From Phallusia mammillata (Eukaryota > Chordata > Ascidiacea > Phlebobranchia > Ascidiidae): a DNA stretch of 64,000 nucleotides. Below, piece by piece: positions 23,472 through 38,400 of the stretch. The stretch is taken from NCBI GenBank assembly GCA_003260075.1, contig QLIY01000209.1, positions 62,001 to 126,000 of the forward strand, read 5' to 3'. The notes beneath the pieces were generated by a model. It saw only the letters and a list, made by a program, of their open reading frames with translations, ran no database searches and was not told the origin of the DNA. The translations under genes and the position numbers were made by a program. Every line of letters begins with the position of its first letter. Within the stretch, counting starts at the first letter, position 1.

Positions 23472-26400
23472 TCAGTACACCATGTCCACGTCCGTGGGGG
23501 TGCTGTCAACCTCCCTACAATCGTTGCCGGCGGCGGACAGCAGAGGTGAGTCGGCTGTCATGTCGCCCACCCCGCCCCCGACCCCACAATCCTGAACGCC
23601 ACCGGCCTGTTCAGTGTGCTTGTTGTTTGGGTGAGCGGGAACTTGTAGGAGACTTGACGTGAGCGCCGATTCTACTTGCTCGAGACACTGTCGCAGGATA
23701 TCCTGGAATAGAAACGATTATTGTAAGTTTCGATTCGGCTAAACTTATAGCGCAACGGGTATTGACAGATGATTCCGTCAAACAGCGGAAAATAGCCTAG
23801 CGATCATGTCCGCAACTATGCTGGAAATTCCACATCATTGAACAGTAGGTTGGTAAAAGTTTCTTGGGAGGTCGCTATTAAAAGACAATGGCGGTATACA
23901 CACTGCTATTATACAGTGCCATGCTTGCGAATCGACTCGACACAAAAGTGCCTGGCACCAACTGGAATGCGCAATAATGAACAGCCGATATTTACAGTTC
24001 CATTGCTTTGAATTGTAGATAAGTCATTATGGGACCAACCCAAATGGCCACCTGATTTACCTATGGGGTAGGTTTTGTTTGTTCCTTATGCGTTCTACGT
24101 GGCGAAAACACCGGAGGTGAATGACAATGGCGCGAGGAATATCCATTAAAAGTATGACAGCAAACCCCTCCGCCCCCTGGGGTTGGAGCTATTGTGTTCC
24201 AGCGAAGCGTTGACTGGGGTTTACATAGCTTCCCGCTCAATGAGTTTAAACTAAAATCTCGTTGTCATCAAGTCAGCCCCACCTTGCTAGACTAAATGCC
24301 AACTAACCACACTGTTTAAAGTAGGGCCGAAGCAGCGCCAATCGCTATTCCTGTTCCCTACTAAATTGTCGACCTTTCTTTCTGATAGCGATTTCTCATA
24401 ACTTATCCCATGCTTTAATTGCCCCGTGAACCTCAACCAGTGCGTGCTCAAATTCATTTTATGAAGTTGGGTATGCATTCAAGAGGCAGAGAATGCACGC
24501 GTGCACACAAGAGATGAATTATTCTGACACGAAACAGCTGTGTGGCGCCTGCTCTTCAATCAACCCTATGGTAGAAGCTTCGTTACACTGTAAACGACAC
24601 GTCATATTACGGATGGCGCGAAAAAGACATCCTTCCTTTCGGACGACTGGCATGAGCTCGCCCACCACTAACAGAGCCAGAGCGCTAAGTCATAAGTCAT
24701 TCAGAAGGAACTGTGGGTCGTGCGTTGTACTTGCAGCCTTCCCGAGTTGTCCGATACAAAAGCAAATGGCATGAAAATACTGTTATCCTATGAATTCGCC
24801 CCTTATACGCCCACCACAAGGGAACACAAGTCACACGCAGAGTGTGGGGGCGGAACAGGCTTAAGCACAATAACACATTTAGTCATCTATGAAGCACGCG
24901 AAAAATGTGCACTCGTCACACGGCCAAACTACTCGGTCCGTTGTTAGGTTGCGGTACTTCGCGTTCGTTTACGCACAATTGCCACTGGCCACATACGACG
25001 TCCGGCAACTAATCACCGTTAACTTAACAGGAATGCTTGAGATGGTACACAGTGCGAATAGGCACGATAAGAACATAGAGTGCGACCGTATGTCCATCGT
25101 GCACAAACTAAAAAAGCAATAATAGAAAGAAGTAATTTGAGCAAACGCGATGACTGGTGATTCGAGCAAACTTGTTTCCGGCATACGGTCGCAAACAACT
25201 TAGTTTACGAAGGGTGTGCGCATAAAAAGCACACAAAGGCTGCAAAAAGAATTTAACATGAAACGTTTGCCGCATGCCGCGCGCCACTACATGTTCTTTT
25301 CACTGCAAGTCAGTGTAAAGAGTCCAGAACTCCATAAACCTGGCTTTCATTCTTTCTCCGTTGGGAACCCACACTGCGTAAGTCCGTCTCAACAGCGCAA
25401 CACAAAGGGCACTCAATTCAACTTCAGGTATTCACATTTTTTGCGCTTAGTCGCAGACTAAGGAGAGCTGTTGGCCAAGCACCGTTGTGGGCCACTCACA
25501 CCGCACCATGTGTGTGATGAGGAGCTTGCTGGGCATGGATTAGAGTTTTTGTGCCCTGCCAAGGCCCAAGAGTGGGCGACAACTGCATATTTGTGTTCAA
25601 CTCCGACACGGTTAGTTTATTTTATTGGCGGAAGTGTCGCCATCGCAATATCAAAATGACAGATTTGTTACATGTTTAACTTTGCTAGCCTAAATGTGTT
25701 TCAATTTGAACCCTAAGGACGTTTTATGTCATGACATCGGCTAGCGGATTTTTAGGAAACCAAACTTCAGCATTATAGGTAAACAGCAACACAAGCAAAT
25801 CGCAAATCTAAAGACAAATTTCCCTTGTCTGTTTAAAGTTGCTGGATTCAAACATCATAAATCCAGGACATTTGCCTAACCTTTTAAAACCACTTGTATC
25901 AGACGTCGGTTTGGTGGAGCGCTATAGCCAACCAAGGCAATTCCAGGTTCGGGCCAAAGCTATCAACGAACAGGTTCACATTTTACTTTTCCTATACACA
26001 ACGAGCTATACAACGTACGGAATTTTAAGACTTCAGTTGGCTGAATTTGCTTAAGTTATTGTATCGCAACGGCCAATTCGCATTCCATTTGTGATTATGA
26101 ATTGCCAGGAAGGGAGGGGGTAAGGAGAATGTGCTCATTTGTTTGAATTCCACACGGATCTTGATCAATGTCACAGCACGTTTACCTACATATGTAGATT
26201 TCCTTAGGAGGAGGATTGCACCCTAAAGGAACATGTGTAAGCGCTGATGGAAAACTGCTCGCCGCACGTGTACTCGCTTATCTATCGATATTAGGATGCA
26301 CAAATTCCGCATCACGATTAATCATGACCTGCAAGCGCCCAGCGACGTTGCCTGAAACGCTGACCTGACAACTTCGAGTAGCGATCATCGCATCAAAGCG

Positions 26401-29400
26401 CGTGCTCAACAAGTGGCAGAGCGGCTAAGCAAGACGCGTAATGACCACGTCGAGTTAACGACAACCCCGGCAATCGTCAGCGGCTTTTTTAAACAAGGGA
26501 TGCCCGGCAGTCGACACAGCACTCTGCCTATAGAGCACAGCACTCCAAACGAGTGCTTCCTTTCGGAGTGTGTGTTCAAAGGGTTGCGTTTGTTCGCGGA
26601 CCCCACTTCACGTGCTTTCCCTCTCGATGGCGCAGGCTTGGCATGCCTGTGGCTGCTGCCGCGTCTGCAGATCCACTGATCGACGCTTTAGGCAAGTGGT
26701 GAGCTCGCGTGGGGGCAAGTTTGACATGTCAAACGCGTTGTGGAGGACATTATCCGTTGATTGATATTCGCTGAACAAGGGACTCAACATCGTTTGATGT
26801 GTGACCGCGCAATTAGTTACCGGCATTCTCTGATCAAATCTTGTTGCGGTGGCGGCGGGGCTACGCGGCATACAATGTCGAGGTGGTAATTGTGGCAAGT
26901 TGATCGGCAGTTTGTTGAAAGTCTATCAATCGCTGACAGAGGTACATGAGCATTTAAATACAATGCAACTGCCGTGGTGTGAAAGTTGGCACTCAGCTGT
27001 ACCTTACCAGTCGCGTTATAGCGCACTAAAAACACAAGCGAGGAACATCAAAAATAAACAATCCGTTCCCACGGCCCTCCGTGGGCCTTTGAAGGTTAAA
27101 AAGCCAAGATAAGAAAGTTTTCGCCGTATTCTATCCGTACGTGACATCACCCCGTAGTCTGTCGCGCTTATTAGCGACGCAGGGCAAAAAGAAGCGACCG
27201 CGGTTTGATGGACTCAGCGCTTCGACCTTGACTTGGAGCAACCACGCTGGGCCTTTGAAGTGCCGACAAAGCCGGATCTATAAGTCGCGTTTATATCAAA
27301 TTTATGGCAAAACGAAACCGACTTTCGTAAGCTTCATTCGCTGCGGGCCAAGACGGACATCTGAGAATCTTAAAGTGCCCGTCACGGTCCGCTTGAAGCG
27401 CTAGTTGACCACATAGAATTAATTCAATAATGCGCTGAACCTGAAATTGCCTCAAACGGGCGGAGCACCAACAACAATGGGGTACTTGCGAAATAACTCG
27501 CGACAAAAGGCTTTTAGCGCCGGGCCGCGCCGCCTGTTTAGGAAGTTAGGAAAGGAAATTGGTGCTCAACTTCGGACAACGGCATGAAGTAAAGTCGAAC
27601 TAATGCTGCTCAAATCCGAATCCCACATTTCACTGCATGCCCATTCAAAAAAAGCGACGGAGTTTCAATTTTGGCCATGAGCAATTCGGAGGTATTATGT
27701 GCGGAGTTTTATAGCGACCGACTTCCTGGTGCTTTGAACATGATCCGACGAAAGTGTCGCATCGGAAGACTGTCACCTTTCAGCACCAGCCAATTTCGCC
27801 CCCGCAAAGATAGAGAAATACACACAATCACGAACGAGAGCGAAAGTCAGACAACCGCTTAAAGAATAACTTTCCCACGCTTGCAAGGCCATCGCGGCAG
27901 CTGCCATTCCTCACCTTTTCACTCCCAGGTCGTGGAACTCCGGCGTTTGGGTAACTTGGTAACAAGTGTTATTGCTGCGGGTACATGAAAGCACGCAGTA
28001 TCGGACAGGAAACAGGTTAGCCAATTTAGCCAAGCGAGAACGGCCACAACGACTTTTACGCATAGTTAGGTGACGCGAAGCAACGTGGTTTCTAGAACAC
28101 AGGCAACATGGTGACTGCAAGAAGTACGACGATGGGGACCGTCTGACGCGCTGACCCCGATGTACCGCGCGACAAGTGTGATTGGTGTTCACAACACACA
28201 CGCTGGGTTGCGGCGCGGAGAAAGAAACCCAGGCGATAGCAATCTCAGGCCCGGATAAGTAGCCAGGGCAACCCAGATCCCCGCTTGACACTTTTCGGCA
28301 GCGTCGCTGACTAAACGCATTTGTTGCAGGTGTGACGGATTTGACGGGGGCTCAGATGCATTCCCACGAGAACTTGAAGCTTGAAAACTTATTACGTCTT
28401 GTCAGTAGACAATCAGATACTCAGAATAGACGGTTACAAATCTTTATAGACAATGACTTCCGGAAATAAACTTACGCTGAGCTTACTCATTAAATAACGT
28501 GAAAACGGACATTTGATGACGTGCCGATGACTATAACTGACTCACTATCAGCGAAAACGTAAAAAAGGCATTGAGAGAAGGACGAAAATTCGTATTCGGA
28601 TAACAGGTATCGTAGGAAAGATATGCTCTCGGGTAACTTATTGTGCTGCTGTGCTTGCTCAGTGAAACAATTGACACAAGTGTCGCGTGCGAGCGTTAAA
28701 TGCAAGTTATGCAAGGACTGCCAGATGTGAAACCTTTATCGGGTAGTTCTCATCCTCACTTGAGCGACGATTTACGGGGCAGAGTTTCGATGACGCACGC
28801 GCTTTACCTTTGCGTAGGTTCGTGCAAGAGGAAGATAATATCCCACCCCCACTGTTATTAGACGCAGGAATGCGCAACCGACACGCCGAAAACCCAACCA
28901 AGAATTATCGGTTCAAAGAAGCATGAGAGCCGCGGTGAAAAGTCTGGCAAAATTATCGCCACCCTTGGTGGAGCTAGCATTGGCGAGGCAATTCAAATGA
29001 CAAGGAGCTGTTTGAGAAACAGCGGCGAAGGAGGAACCCGTGTTGCTGGCTCCCACGAGTGCAGCGAGCGGTCGCCCTTTTCCCGGTTACGTCATCTGAA
29101 TGACTCTCGCTTCGGGTTTTCGCGGAGGAAAACTATTCGGTTTTGTCAAAGCGCATCATTGGCCCAGTAAAAGGTAGTGCGGCGGCTGAATAAGAACCAG
29201 CCGCTTTTGTGAGTTGAGTCCCATCGCAACAGCGCGATTGTTGTTCATACGGAATTCCTTTCCGTAATTGCAGATCTTTTTCAAATGGCGCGATTAAAAG
29301 CTATAAGGTTGCGTTCTACGGGCGCCCGGCGTTTTTCACGCAACTGACGGCAAATATCGCCAAACAAAGGCATGCGCGTCACTTACACATAACTTCACGA

Positions 29401-32400
29401 GTGACTTCACCGTTAAAATTCAATTACAGCATTAACACGTTTACACAAGCGCACATTAGTCGTACAGCTATATACCAAGCTAATGCTAATGAATGTAAAA
29501 CCACCCAAGTGTCGAAGGAAAATGCCGGGTTTACGCCCGCCTAGGGCCTTGATCATTTTCGAAGACGAAACACATTGGGGTCAGGGTACTTCGTCAATCA
29601 ACTACTACAAATAAACAGCACTCTGAGCTATCCGTTTACACCCGATGTTCCAAAAATACCAATCTGCAATGCATCATCTTGATGTCTTTGGGGGCGTACT
29701 CAAATGCCCCGCCCAACAACGCAAAAGCAATTTTTTTAACAACATTAAAGCAACGTATAAACATTAAGTTATAGGGTCTTAAATGCAAAACCTTGCAGGT
29801 TAAGTGTAACTTCAATGTGTGGAACAGATTACGGATTTCATTAATGTTATTCTTGGTGGATTCGTAACCGGAGTTGTGGCAACAAAAAAGATACGAGTTT
29901 ATTTGCTTTGTTATTCATGCCTCCGGTGCGTGTGAAGCGGTGTTGGTGGACCTCTCAAGAATGCAGATTAAAGGTTTGAAAAACAAACTCGAGCGCCGGA
30001 CGCTTCGTCCCATTACGTAATTGTGGCACGCACACTTTAAATATACATCTTTTCCCGGCATTCTGCGGCTGACCATACATTGCGCTCTGGTATTACTTTC
30101 ACATGCAGAAACGCCTTTAAACATGTTTATGTACGAATAATACACGATTTGTGACGTGTTGCAAGTTGTCGGTGTCTTAACCTTCCACCGGCTTTGAAAA
30201 CCCACGCATTCTGTTGGTTAATTATCGGACAAGCCAAAATATGTGTGTTTTAAAATTCGTAAAGGAATGTATGGTGCGAAACCGAAAAATGTCGACGTGA
30301 CAGAGGCACTGCACTCAAATGAGTAGGTGGCTTCGTAAAATCATTGCATAGAGTGATTTCGGGGAGATTTCTCGTAAAGTGGCGTGCTGCTATCAAGCGC
30401 TGTGTTTGTCGATAAAACAGCCAAAAGTTTGTCAAAGCTCTCATGCCAATATTTGCCCAATGAACAGGAAACGACCGAACTGGGCGAGATTAATTCTTCT
30501 TAGTCTAAGTTGCGATCTCCGCGTTACGCTACGTGATTCAATATAATTGTAGACATTCCAACGTTTTTTTGTAAGAGCAACTCGTTTGAAGCCGTAGTTA
30601 AATGCCAAAAAACGCGATGTATGCAGTTTGGGTGGGTGCGAGGCAAACAGAAAAGGAGCGAGGCCGACAATCTATGGGCGTACTGCCTGCTATGAAAGCA
30701 CAAGGAAAGTGGCCGTCATTGTTAGCTTGTCATGGTGTTTAAACATATTGATGAAGAAAAATTCTCATCGCCAAATTTTGCCAGGAAAGTGAACGCCTCG
30801 CTGACCTTGAGCGCGATTGGCCACCGCAGGGTCACGTGAGGGTAAGCATGCGTTACGGTAGCATGCTTTACTTGACGCGTGGGCAGATGGAATAGAACTG
30901 GCTTTAAAGGGCAGAAGGGTGAAGTCAAGAAACGCACGGAGAGGAATTTTCAGCTTAATGAAACCCAACCCCGTTGTGAAAATCAAACTTGTGTACAAAT
31001 GCCACATACCCAGAACGCAATACCCGTGGTGTATGAAGGCCGTGGTAAAATTCAATGCGGATCAACTTCACGGATGACGATCAAGTCATATTTACAAAAT
31101 CCCAACACGGTGTAGCCTCCATCAGAAACGGGGCGCAAAAAAAATCTACCGTAAGCACGACAACGTGGTATTGTGCGATAAGAAACATACAAGAAAAAAC
31201 ACTGACCAAACCGGGGGGGGGGACATCAGAAACGGGGCGCAAAAAAAACTAACGTAAGCACGACAATGTGGTATTGTGCGATAAGAAACATACAAGAAAA
31301 AACACTGACCAAACCCAGATTCGACTTTTCCGCTGGCAAAAAGTGAACTTTGGCTAAATGGTTATGAATCACAAGAAAGTGTTTCGGGAATGTTAAAGAC
31401 CTTTGTCGAATCATAAAGCGAAAAATCGCTATACGCCCAAGGCAGCCGTGTTTGGCTTCATCGTTCTCATGGCAGTAATATGCATGACGACATTGCCGTG
31501 TACCCAAGCCTTATCAAACGGCACGCGGAGGAATGTAGCAACACTTGCCGATTTTCTGATTACCTTAACGACGCGAAAAGAATTCTGTTCGTAAACAGGC
31601 AAATTTCAAACGCAATAACACCGAAGTTGTTAGAGTTAAAACCTACGACAGTTGGTTAATTGTGTTTGCCGAAGATTATAAACGTCGTTGGTTACGATCA
31701 AACACAAAGCTTTAAACTGCATGTTTGAGAATTTCTGAGGCAAGTAGCGCCCGGAACAGTTTGATTATTTTGTGGCTGGTTAATCAATATCTTGCCTCGT
31801 AAACCTACACAAGGCGGACCGAACACCTAAATTATTTTCCGACTTTCTTTGTTTTCGAGCCCTGGAACGCCACATTGTCGCGAGAACCCGGGTAAGTTGC
31901 GATCTCGTGTCAGTTTTATGACGAAGACGTGCGATAACGACAGTCATGCTCGTAACACTCATTTACATATAAAACGCAGATGGTACATTGTTCTACAATC
32001 GCCTCAGGAAGCCACATTCCAATGTCATTGTAACCGCTAGCACGGCAGGAAAGCACTGAGAATGGCGGTGAGTTCCCTGTGCGCATACGATTATGATATA
32101 GGGCGCCCATGCGGGACAATGAGCTCTGATCGCGTGCGGAAATAACGGATGTAAAATCCAATGCCCATGAGAGGTGGATCCACGCGCTGGAAGCAAAGGC
32201 AACCGCTGCTGGCCGCGAACCGCAAAAGGCGTACCGTTGTCAATTGAAAATTTAGTGACCTAGCATGACCCCGATCATTGGCTCCTGTAATGCTTGGCCA
32301 AGCGATAATACGACGTGCAGTGAAGAATCACTGACCCATTTTCGCTTCTCTTCCTCTGCTCCCTTTGATATGCTGAAAAAAGCGTCTCGACCGATTGATC

Positions 32401-35400
32401 TGACCTATTTGCAATCTCAGCGCACGAAAAAATATAACTGGGTGTCGGGGATGTTTCGCCTTAAACCACAGAGGAAAGCAAGATAAACTAGTTCACCAAT
32501 TTGTCGAGGCCACACAAAAAACCTCTCACCCTCAACCGTATGTTTGTTTTAAACCGGATATCCTAATAATTCGTGGTCAATTGCTCACCAAACGTCCACC
32601 CGAGTTGGGTTGTAAACAGCAAGCACTAAATGGAAGTCAGGTTGCCTGTTCACGGGCCTAAAAGCTGTAACTTGAGTCAAATGGCGAACGGTCTGAAAAC
32701 ACGACGCAGCGAACATCCTTTTCCAAAAAGCTTTCTTTCGTGAAAAGTAAAAAGTATAATAAACGCACAAAGCACTGTCTTGTAGAGGGTAGGACGTTAA
32801 TTAGGCGGGCAGGCGATGCGGAAATCGGACACGGATGGCGATGGGCTTTAAAAGTCGAAAACAGCAAAATTAATGGGCTTGGACAATGGCTTCTATCACC
32901 AACGGCGGCTTGATTACGGCGGCACGCGCTCTGTTATGTGGTCAAATGCGGCGTAAATGAATGCGACAACTTTTCAGTAATTCAGTTTTTTGTGATTCTC
33001 ACTTTTGTCGCACGTAAAAAAGAAAAATTCTGTCTGCTTACCGCATCAACGTTAATGATGTCTTGAAGTCTGGTGAGCAGGCGGTGCCTCGACAGCGGCA
33101 AACCTGTAGACACATGGAGTCCGGATATTGCCGCTCCTACGCTGCCAGCAGCGATCATGGAGGGTGTGTAAACAGAAAATTTGTGATCTGAAACAAAAAC
33201 AATAGAGTTGCCGTCTGCTGCATAGCAAGGTGTAGGCGTTATAAGGAAGGAATCGTAACAACCTTGCTTGACACACGCATGTGTAGTTGCAGCAATACCA
33301 TCGGTGCCGTTTTTTCATGTAACACAAACGCTAGGGGACGACCATTTTTATGCTGCTAATTTAATGTACAAAAAATGGTTACTACCCACAGGTTACATCG
33401 TTCACCCTTGGCGAATTTACTGTTAAACAAATAGTTTTACGAAACGAGTTCGATCCACTAATTTCGAGGTAACAAAGGCCCTTGATACTGCGCAATAGAG
33501 CATCTGACAATTTTCGGGTGGACGCAAGGGGAGGATGATTATTTGTTCTCGATCGACAAGTTTCATGAAACGAGAGAGAGAGCGTTTGGGGACCAACGAA
33601 ACAAGAGTGGCAACCTCGATCGCTTGAATCGATAAGTTCGTGTTCGCTTGCATAGCTGGCGTTCCTGCGAGAGAGGCGAAGCCACACAAGAGCGCTTCAA
33701 TGGTCTCTTTCTTATTGAAATCTCCACAGTCTCTCCTGCTCGACCCGCTGCCTCTCCCCGGCTAGTCCGCTTTTGGTTTCTGCACGATGCCGCATAGATG
33801 CATTAGCGGCATGGGTGGTGCTAGCATTAAAATGAATAGCGAATTCCCACATCCACGCGCCTTCCTATGGTTTTTGGTTTATCACCGAGCAATGACAAGA
33901 AAATTGTTGAGAAAAGATATATTTCCCCTGAGACGATATGACATAATCGTGTTGCGCCGTTAACGCGGTAATGATTCATAAGCTGCAAGGAGTGCGTTGA
34001 CCACACAAGTGCTCCCCATTGAAGTTTGGTCGTGCTGTGCAGCAACAACAAACACGCGCTGATAAAGAGCGGAATGTCGTGTCGGCGCGCCGTATATCAA
34101 TGTTGCCCTTCCGCTTCAGCCAGGCCCAAAAGCGGTTTTTATCAATGATTCCATCTCGGCTAGTGTTTGGCATTCGATAAAGATGCAATGGGCGATGACG
34201 TGCCGCGCAGTTGCGGCCAAATGTGGAAAGAGACCTGCGACATAGTTGAGCAGTTGCCGAACGCGCCACGAAAAGCACAGGCCCGAGGGCAGAGGCGGCG
34301 CATAGCTGCTAGGGGAAAGAAACTATTCGGAAAATACATCTCACAGGTCAAAGAAGATAGCTTGATCGTTTTTCATCGCTGTCTGTGTTGTTTGCACGCC
34401 TCCGCACATTCCATGGGCACAATCGGAAACAGCTTGTCGCAGGCGGCGCATGTGCCGGAACAGCACCAAAACAAAACCTTGTATTTTTAGAACTGCTCAT
34501 CCAACCACCCAACCTTCTTCACACCAAGAAAAAACAGATCAATTCGCAACAGGATATGAGGACGATTGACTCAGTTTCGAAGCGGAGTTAGACATCCTTG
34601 AATTTTCCAGATTTTATTGTTCTTCACCACAATTCCCGGCGGCGGCATAACCCCTAACGGAGTCGACGCAGTCTTCCATTGTTTTGTTCTGACCAAATTG
34701 GCCTGGAAAGAGCAGGATGAAACTGATAGGCCTGAACTCCTGCAAGCACCTGTCAAGTGAGCATAGCCGGCATGGTTGAGGCAAACCGCAACAACGAATT
34801 GTTTGGCCCGAGTGTCTGCGACCCGAAGACTATGCCCAGCGGAGACATGCGAGTCCCAAGATCGCGTCCAGATAATTGAGAGTATTAATACAACAAAAGA
34901 CGCAACTACTCGTCTATATTTGCCAGTGTCTCGCTTCCAGGCAGCACAGAAAATACCGAACCGCGTAAAAACGTTGTACCTTTGCTATTGGCGGGCGCTC
35001 TAGCATGATTCATCGTATTTTTTCTAATGATTGCTTTTAATGAGCAGCTTCGTTGGACCGCTGTGACGCGACACGGTCTCTTAGCCTGACGTGCAATGCA
35101 GCGCAAATATGCACAGTCCACTTGAGCTTAGACGAATTGCCAGTTCACATCGTGATTCGAATTCGCCACGATTACGCAATAAACCCGAATATTTTTGACG
35201 CCGTTTTTTGCAGCTGTAGAAAAAAGGCGTGACCTGGTCCGGGCCAGCGAACGATGGGCTACAAGAGGCAACCCGCCATAGCACAAGATGTCGGCATGTG
35301 CGTGTGCATCCGCGTTTATGCAGTGGCTCAGGCGCGAAAGGAAGTGGTTTCGAGTTTCATTCCAACTCCGACAGCGAACAAATTGACAGACGACGGATAC

Positions 35401-38400
35401 GTCAACAGCGCGTGGTGCAACGCGTCCGCTTCCGCGACGCTCCACATGCCGAAGCGCGAAACCGCTTCTTTTTTGTATTGAAACAAAATAAAAACTTCTG
35501 ATAGTTCCGTTCGATGAGAAAAGTATGTCGTTCAGGAAACACTGTGTGCAACTTCGAAACAAATGCATGTTTACTTGTTTAAGTGGAGCAAGCAGGCCGT
35601 ATTTTATTACACGCCTATAGTGTTGGATAGACACTTTTCAGAGAACCAAATCTATCTGTATAGATTTAAAGCCAATCGTATTCGACCACAGACCTCCTGC
35701 GACACCCTTCCCGTCGCTATGGACGCAGGCGAACAAGGAGATAGCACACCAGAGGCATGAGAAACAAATGCGGTTTGAGCATTCATTCTGCCAATGGTCG
35801 TAGGTGTCAAGTTTCATAGAGCATGTGGCAAATATTTACCGCATCTGGCATACGTGGAGCAAGACTTAAGAACCATGGACGTCAGGGATGTGGGCGACCA
35901 CCGCGCTTGCTCGCCGAGCATCATTTGTAATTGCGCTGGGCATGACCGACTTGCCCTGAACATCGAGGTAATGTGATTAACTTCACAGCCATGACCGCTC
36001 CGACCGGACGTGAGCACATTTTTCCTTTCCCGGTCGAATGCGTACACGTTCGCAAGCGAAACGTCAACACCCTTTTTTCGGAGGCGATTGCTTGGATGCA
36101 GCCCACCACACAAGAGGGAAAATAGACAAAAACGTCGCACAGTGTACTACGGTACTTTCTAACGCTAGAATTTCCTAACGGCCTATCGTATGTCAGGAGT
36201 GGGGAAATTAAAGTAGCGGACGGAATTCCCAATCTGGACACGAGAATAAAGCTAATACTTAGCGACCAGAACTGAAATTTACAAACACGTAGAAGTGTTT
36301 TTGTTTTATTAGGAAGCGTGAAGTCGGCAAAGGCGCAAAACCTTCAAGAAGTCGCGGATTTCAGAGATTTGCTTGCAAATGCATCTGGCGAGTTTTTTGT
36401 CATCATGCGAGCAGCACGGCAGCACGGCTGCGAATTTACCGCGAAATGAGGATATCCCGTAATACGAGCCATCTACGCCTCACGTACGCGCAACAAAACG
36501 AGAACCAAAATAGCAACGTCGAACACGACTTTTCCATCAAAGCATGCACCGCTCGCAATGCAGTCCTCAAAGAGACGGAAAGTTAATAATTAAACATAAA
36601 ATGCAAACTAGTTAAAGTAAAATTACCTTCATAACTACATAAAAAAGTTGGCTGGTCCCTAAAGATGCGGGAAGCCCGCATTAACATTTGTGATTTTACG
36701 CACCTGTGCAGCAAAGGTGGATAAAAGTGTTGGCGTGTTTTCGCGTTTGACTCAATACTTCAGGGTGACTGATGCCGAGCTGGTTCAGGATTTGATCCAC
36801 GAAGTCGACAGGCGTTACAGCGAGCAGATCCCATTTCAGTTTCATCAGCAATAGGAGTTCAAATTCCTGCAACGAAAATGCGGATCACTCAAAAAAATCG
36901 CTTACACTTTTGTATTTTATCCTTGGTTATGCTACAAGAATCCCTATTTTATAATCATTCATACAAGCGCTTCAGTTGAAAGACAGGCAAATTACTATAT
37001 TGTAGGTATGCACCACTTGTTTTGTGTCAGCAAATCAGCCAAAGGGTGGATAAGGTTCAGAAATAGCGCGTAGCGTTTTGCGGTGCAGTGGCGATGTATA
37101 TGGAAGTCCACATCCGACGTTGGATCTGCATCGGATTTCAGAATGCAACAATAATTTTGCGAACCGCTTCTCTGGGAAGTGCAGAAACGCCCAAGCTGGT
37201 GCAAGAATCGACTGCTTCGTGTAAAACTATGTCGCTTAAATTCGCAATGCGATTTATAGTTTTTTTTTTTTTTTTAAATATTGTTTGTTTTTGTGTTTCG
37301 TTTTCTATTGTTAGACAAAATGTTTTATCGATAACTACAACAGTTAGTTTTTAGGACTGTGTAGCGATTTTTGGTACTTTGCCAAGAGTGTCCGGTTTGA
37401 CCGCTGCACAAACATTGAGCTCATCAGCAGACGTATCAGTAACTTGTGTAGTTAAAAGGTCGGCGAGCTGTCGAGGGAAACCAAGCAAGTTCATCGCCTG
37501 CATTCGCCGAGTTCCGCAAATGCCTGTGACTCGCACGCAGGGGCCAACCCATTTTCTCAGCTTACTTGCTCTATTGTGGTGGAGGGGTTAATGTAGCCCC
37601 AATGCATGGCAAGGGCCCACTTGGGTTTCAGTTCGCACCGTCTAACCTACAGCGTCGACACCGTTGCGTCATCGCTTTGGGCTGTGAGAGCGAGACGAAC
37701 TCTGTCACTCATTGGTACGTAATCCGCTTATCGGAATCTGCAGTAGGTTCCATTGCCCGTTGCAGGTTAATCAGTCAATAAACATTACGCCCATTACGCG
37801 AAACCGAAGTTTGCCGGGTTTACCAGAGACTGGAGAACTGAATTTATTACAATCACGGGTGACATGTGACGTTTTGTTGGACAAGCCACGAAGCGAAGCA
37901 GACCTAATGACCGCCACACAGTCTCGAGCACCCGTTGGGGGCTTTAATACTATCGATCAGTAATGTAACATCAAAGACATACACAACGGCCGGTGATGAC
38001 ACACAGTAGCATATTCTCGACAGAGCGACGCCACTGCAGTCATCACGTGATCAACTACGCAGGAAAAGGGGCCATGACGCTCTAAATGAACAAAGCGCAA
38101 CAGGCGTCACCAGGCGCTTCTTTACGAAATTAAATCGCAACCCAAATTAAATAATCAAATTATAAAATACACGGACAAATCCGGTGAGTCCACACTTAAT
38201 AACATGTGCAAAGAATCGGCAACAAAAGGTGCAACTCAAACCTCAATACGTATCCGGATCTACAGGGACATCGATTTGCCTAATTTAGCCAGCACCAAAT
38301 TGACGATTAACAACTGGTTGAACGCCTACTGCTCTACCGATGTCGGGATGGTTAAAAAACAATAACAAAGGCATTTTTGCAGCGGTCATGTGGTGTCAAG

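Noticed and set aside
27911..28291. 126-codon minus-strand frame in cyclin D intron 5
   Set aside because: Composition looks random and nothing is recognisable; judged chance.
35128..35634. 168-codon minus-strand frame inside cyclin D intron 4
   Set aside because: No domain, no matching splice sites, and GC-raised DNA gives many chance frames on both strands here.
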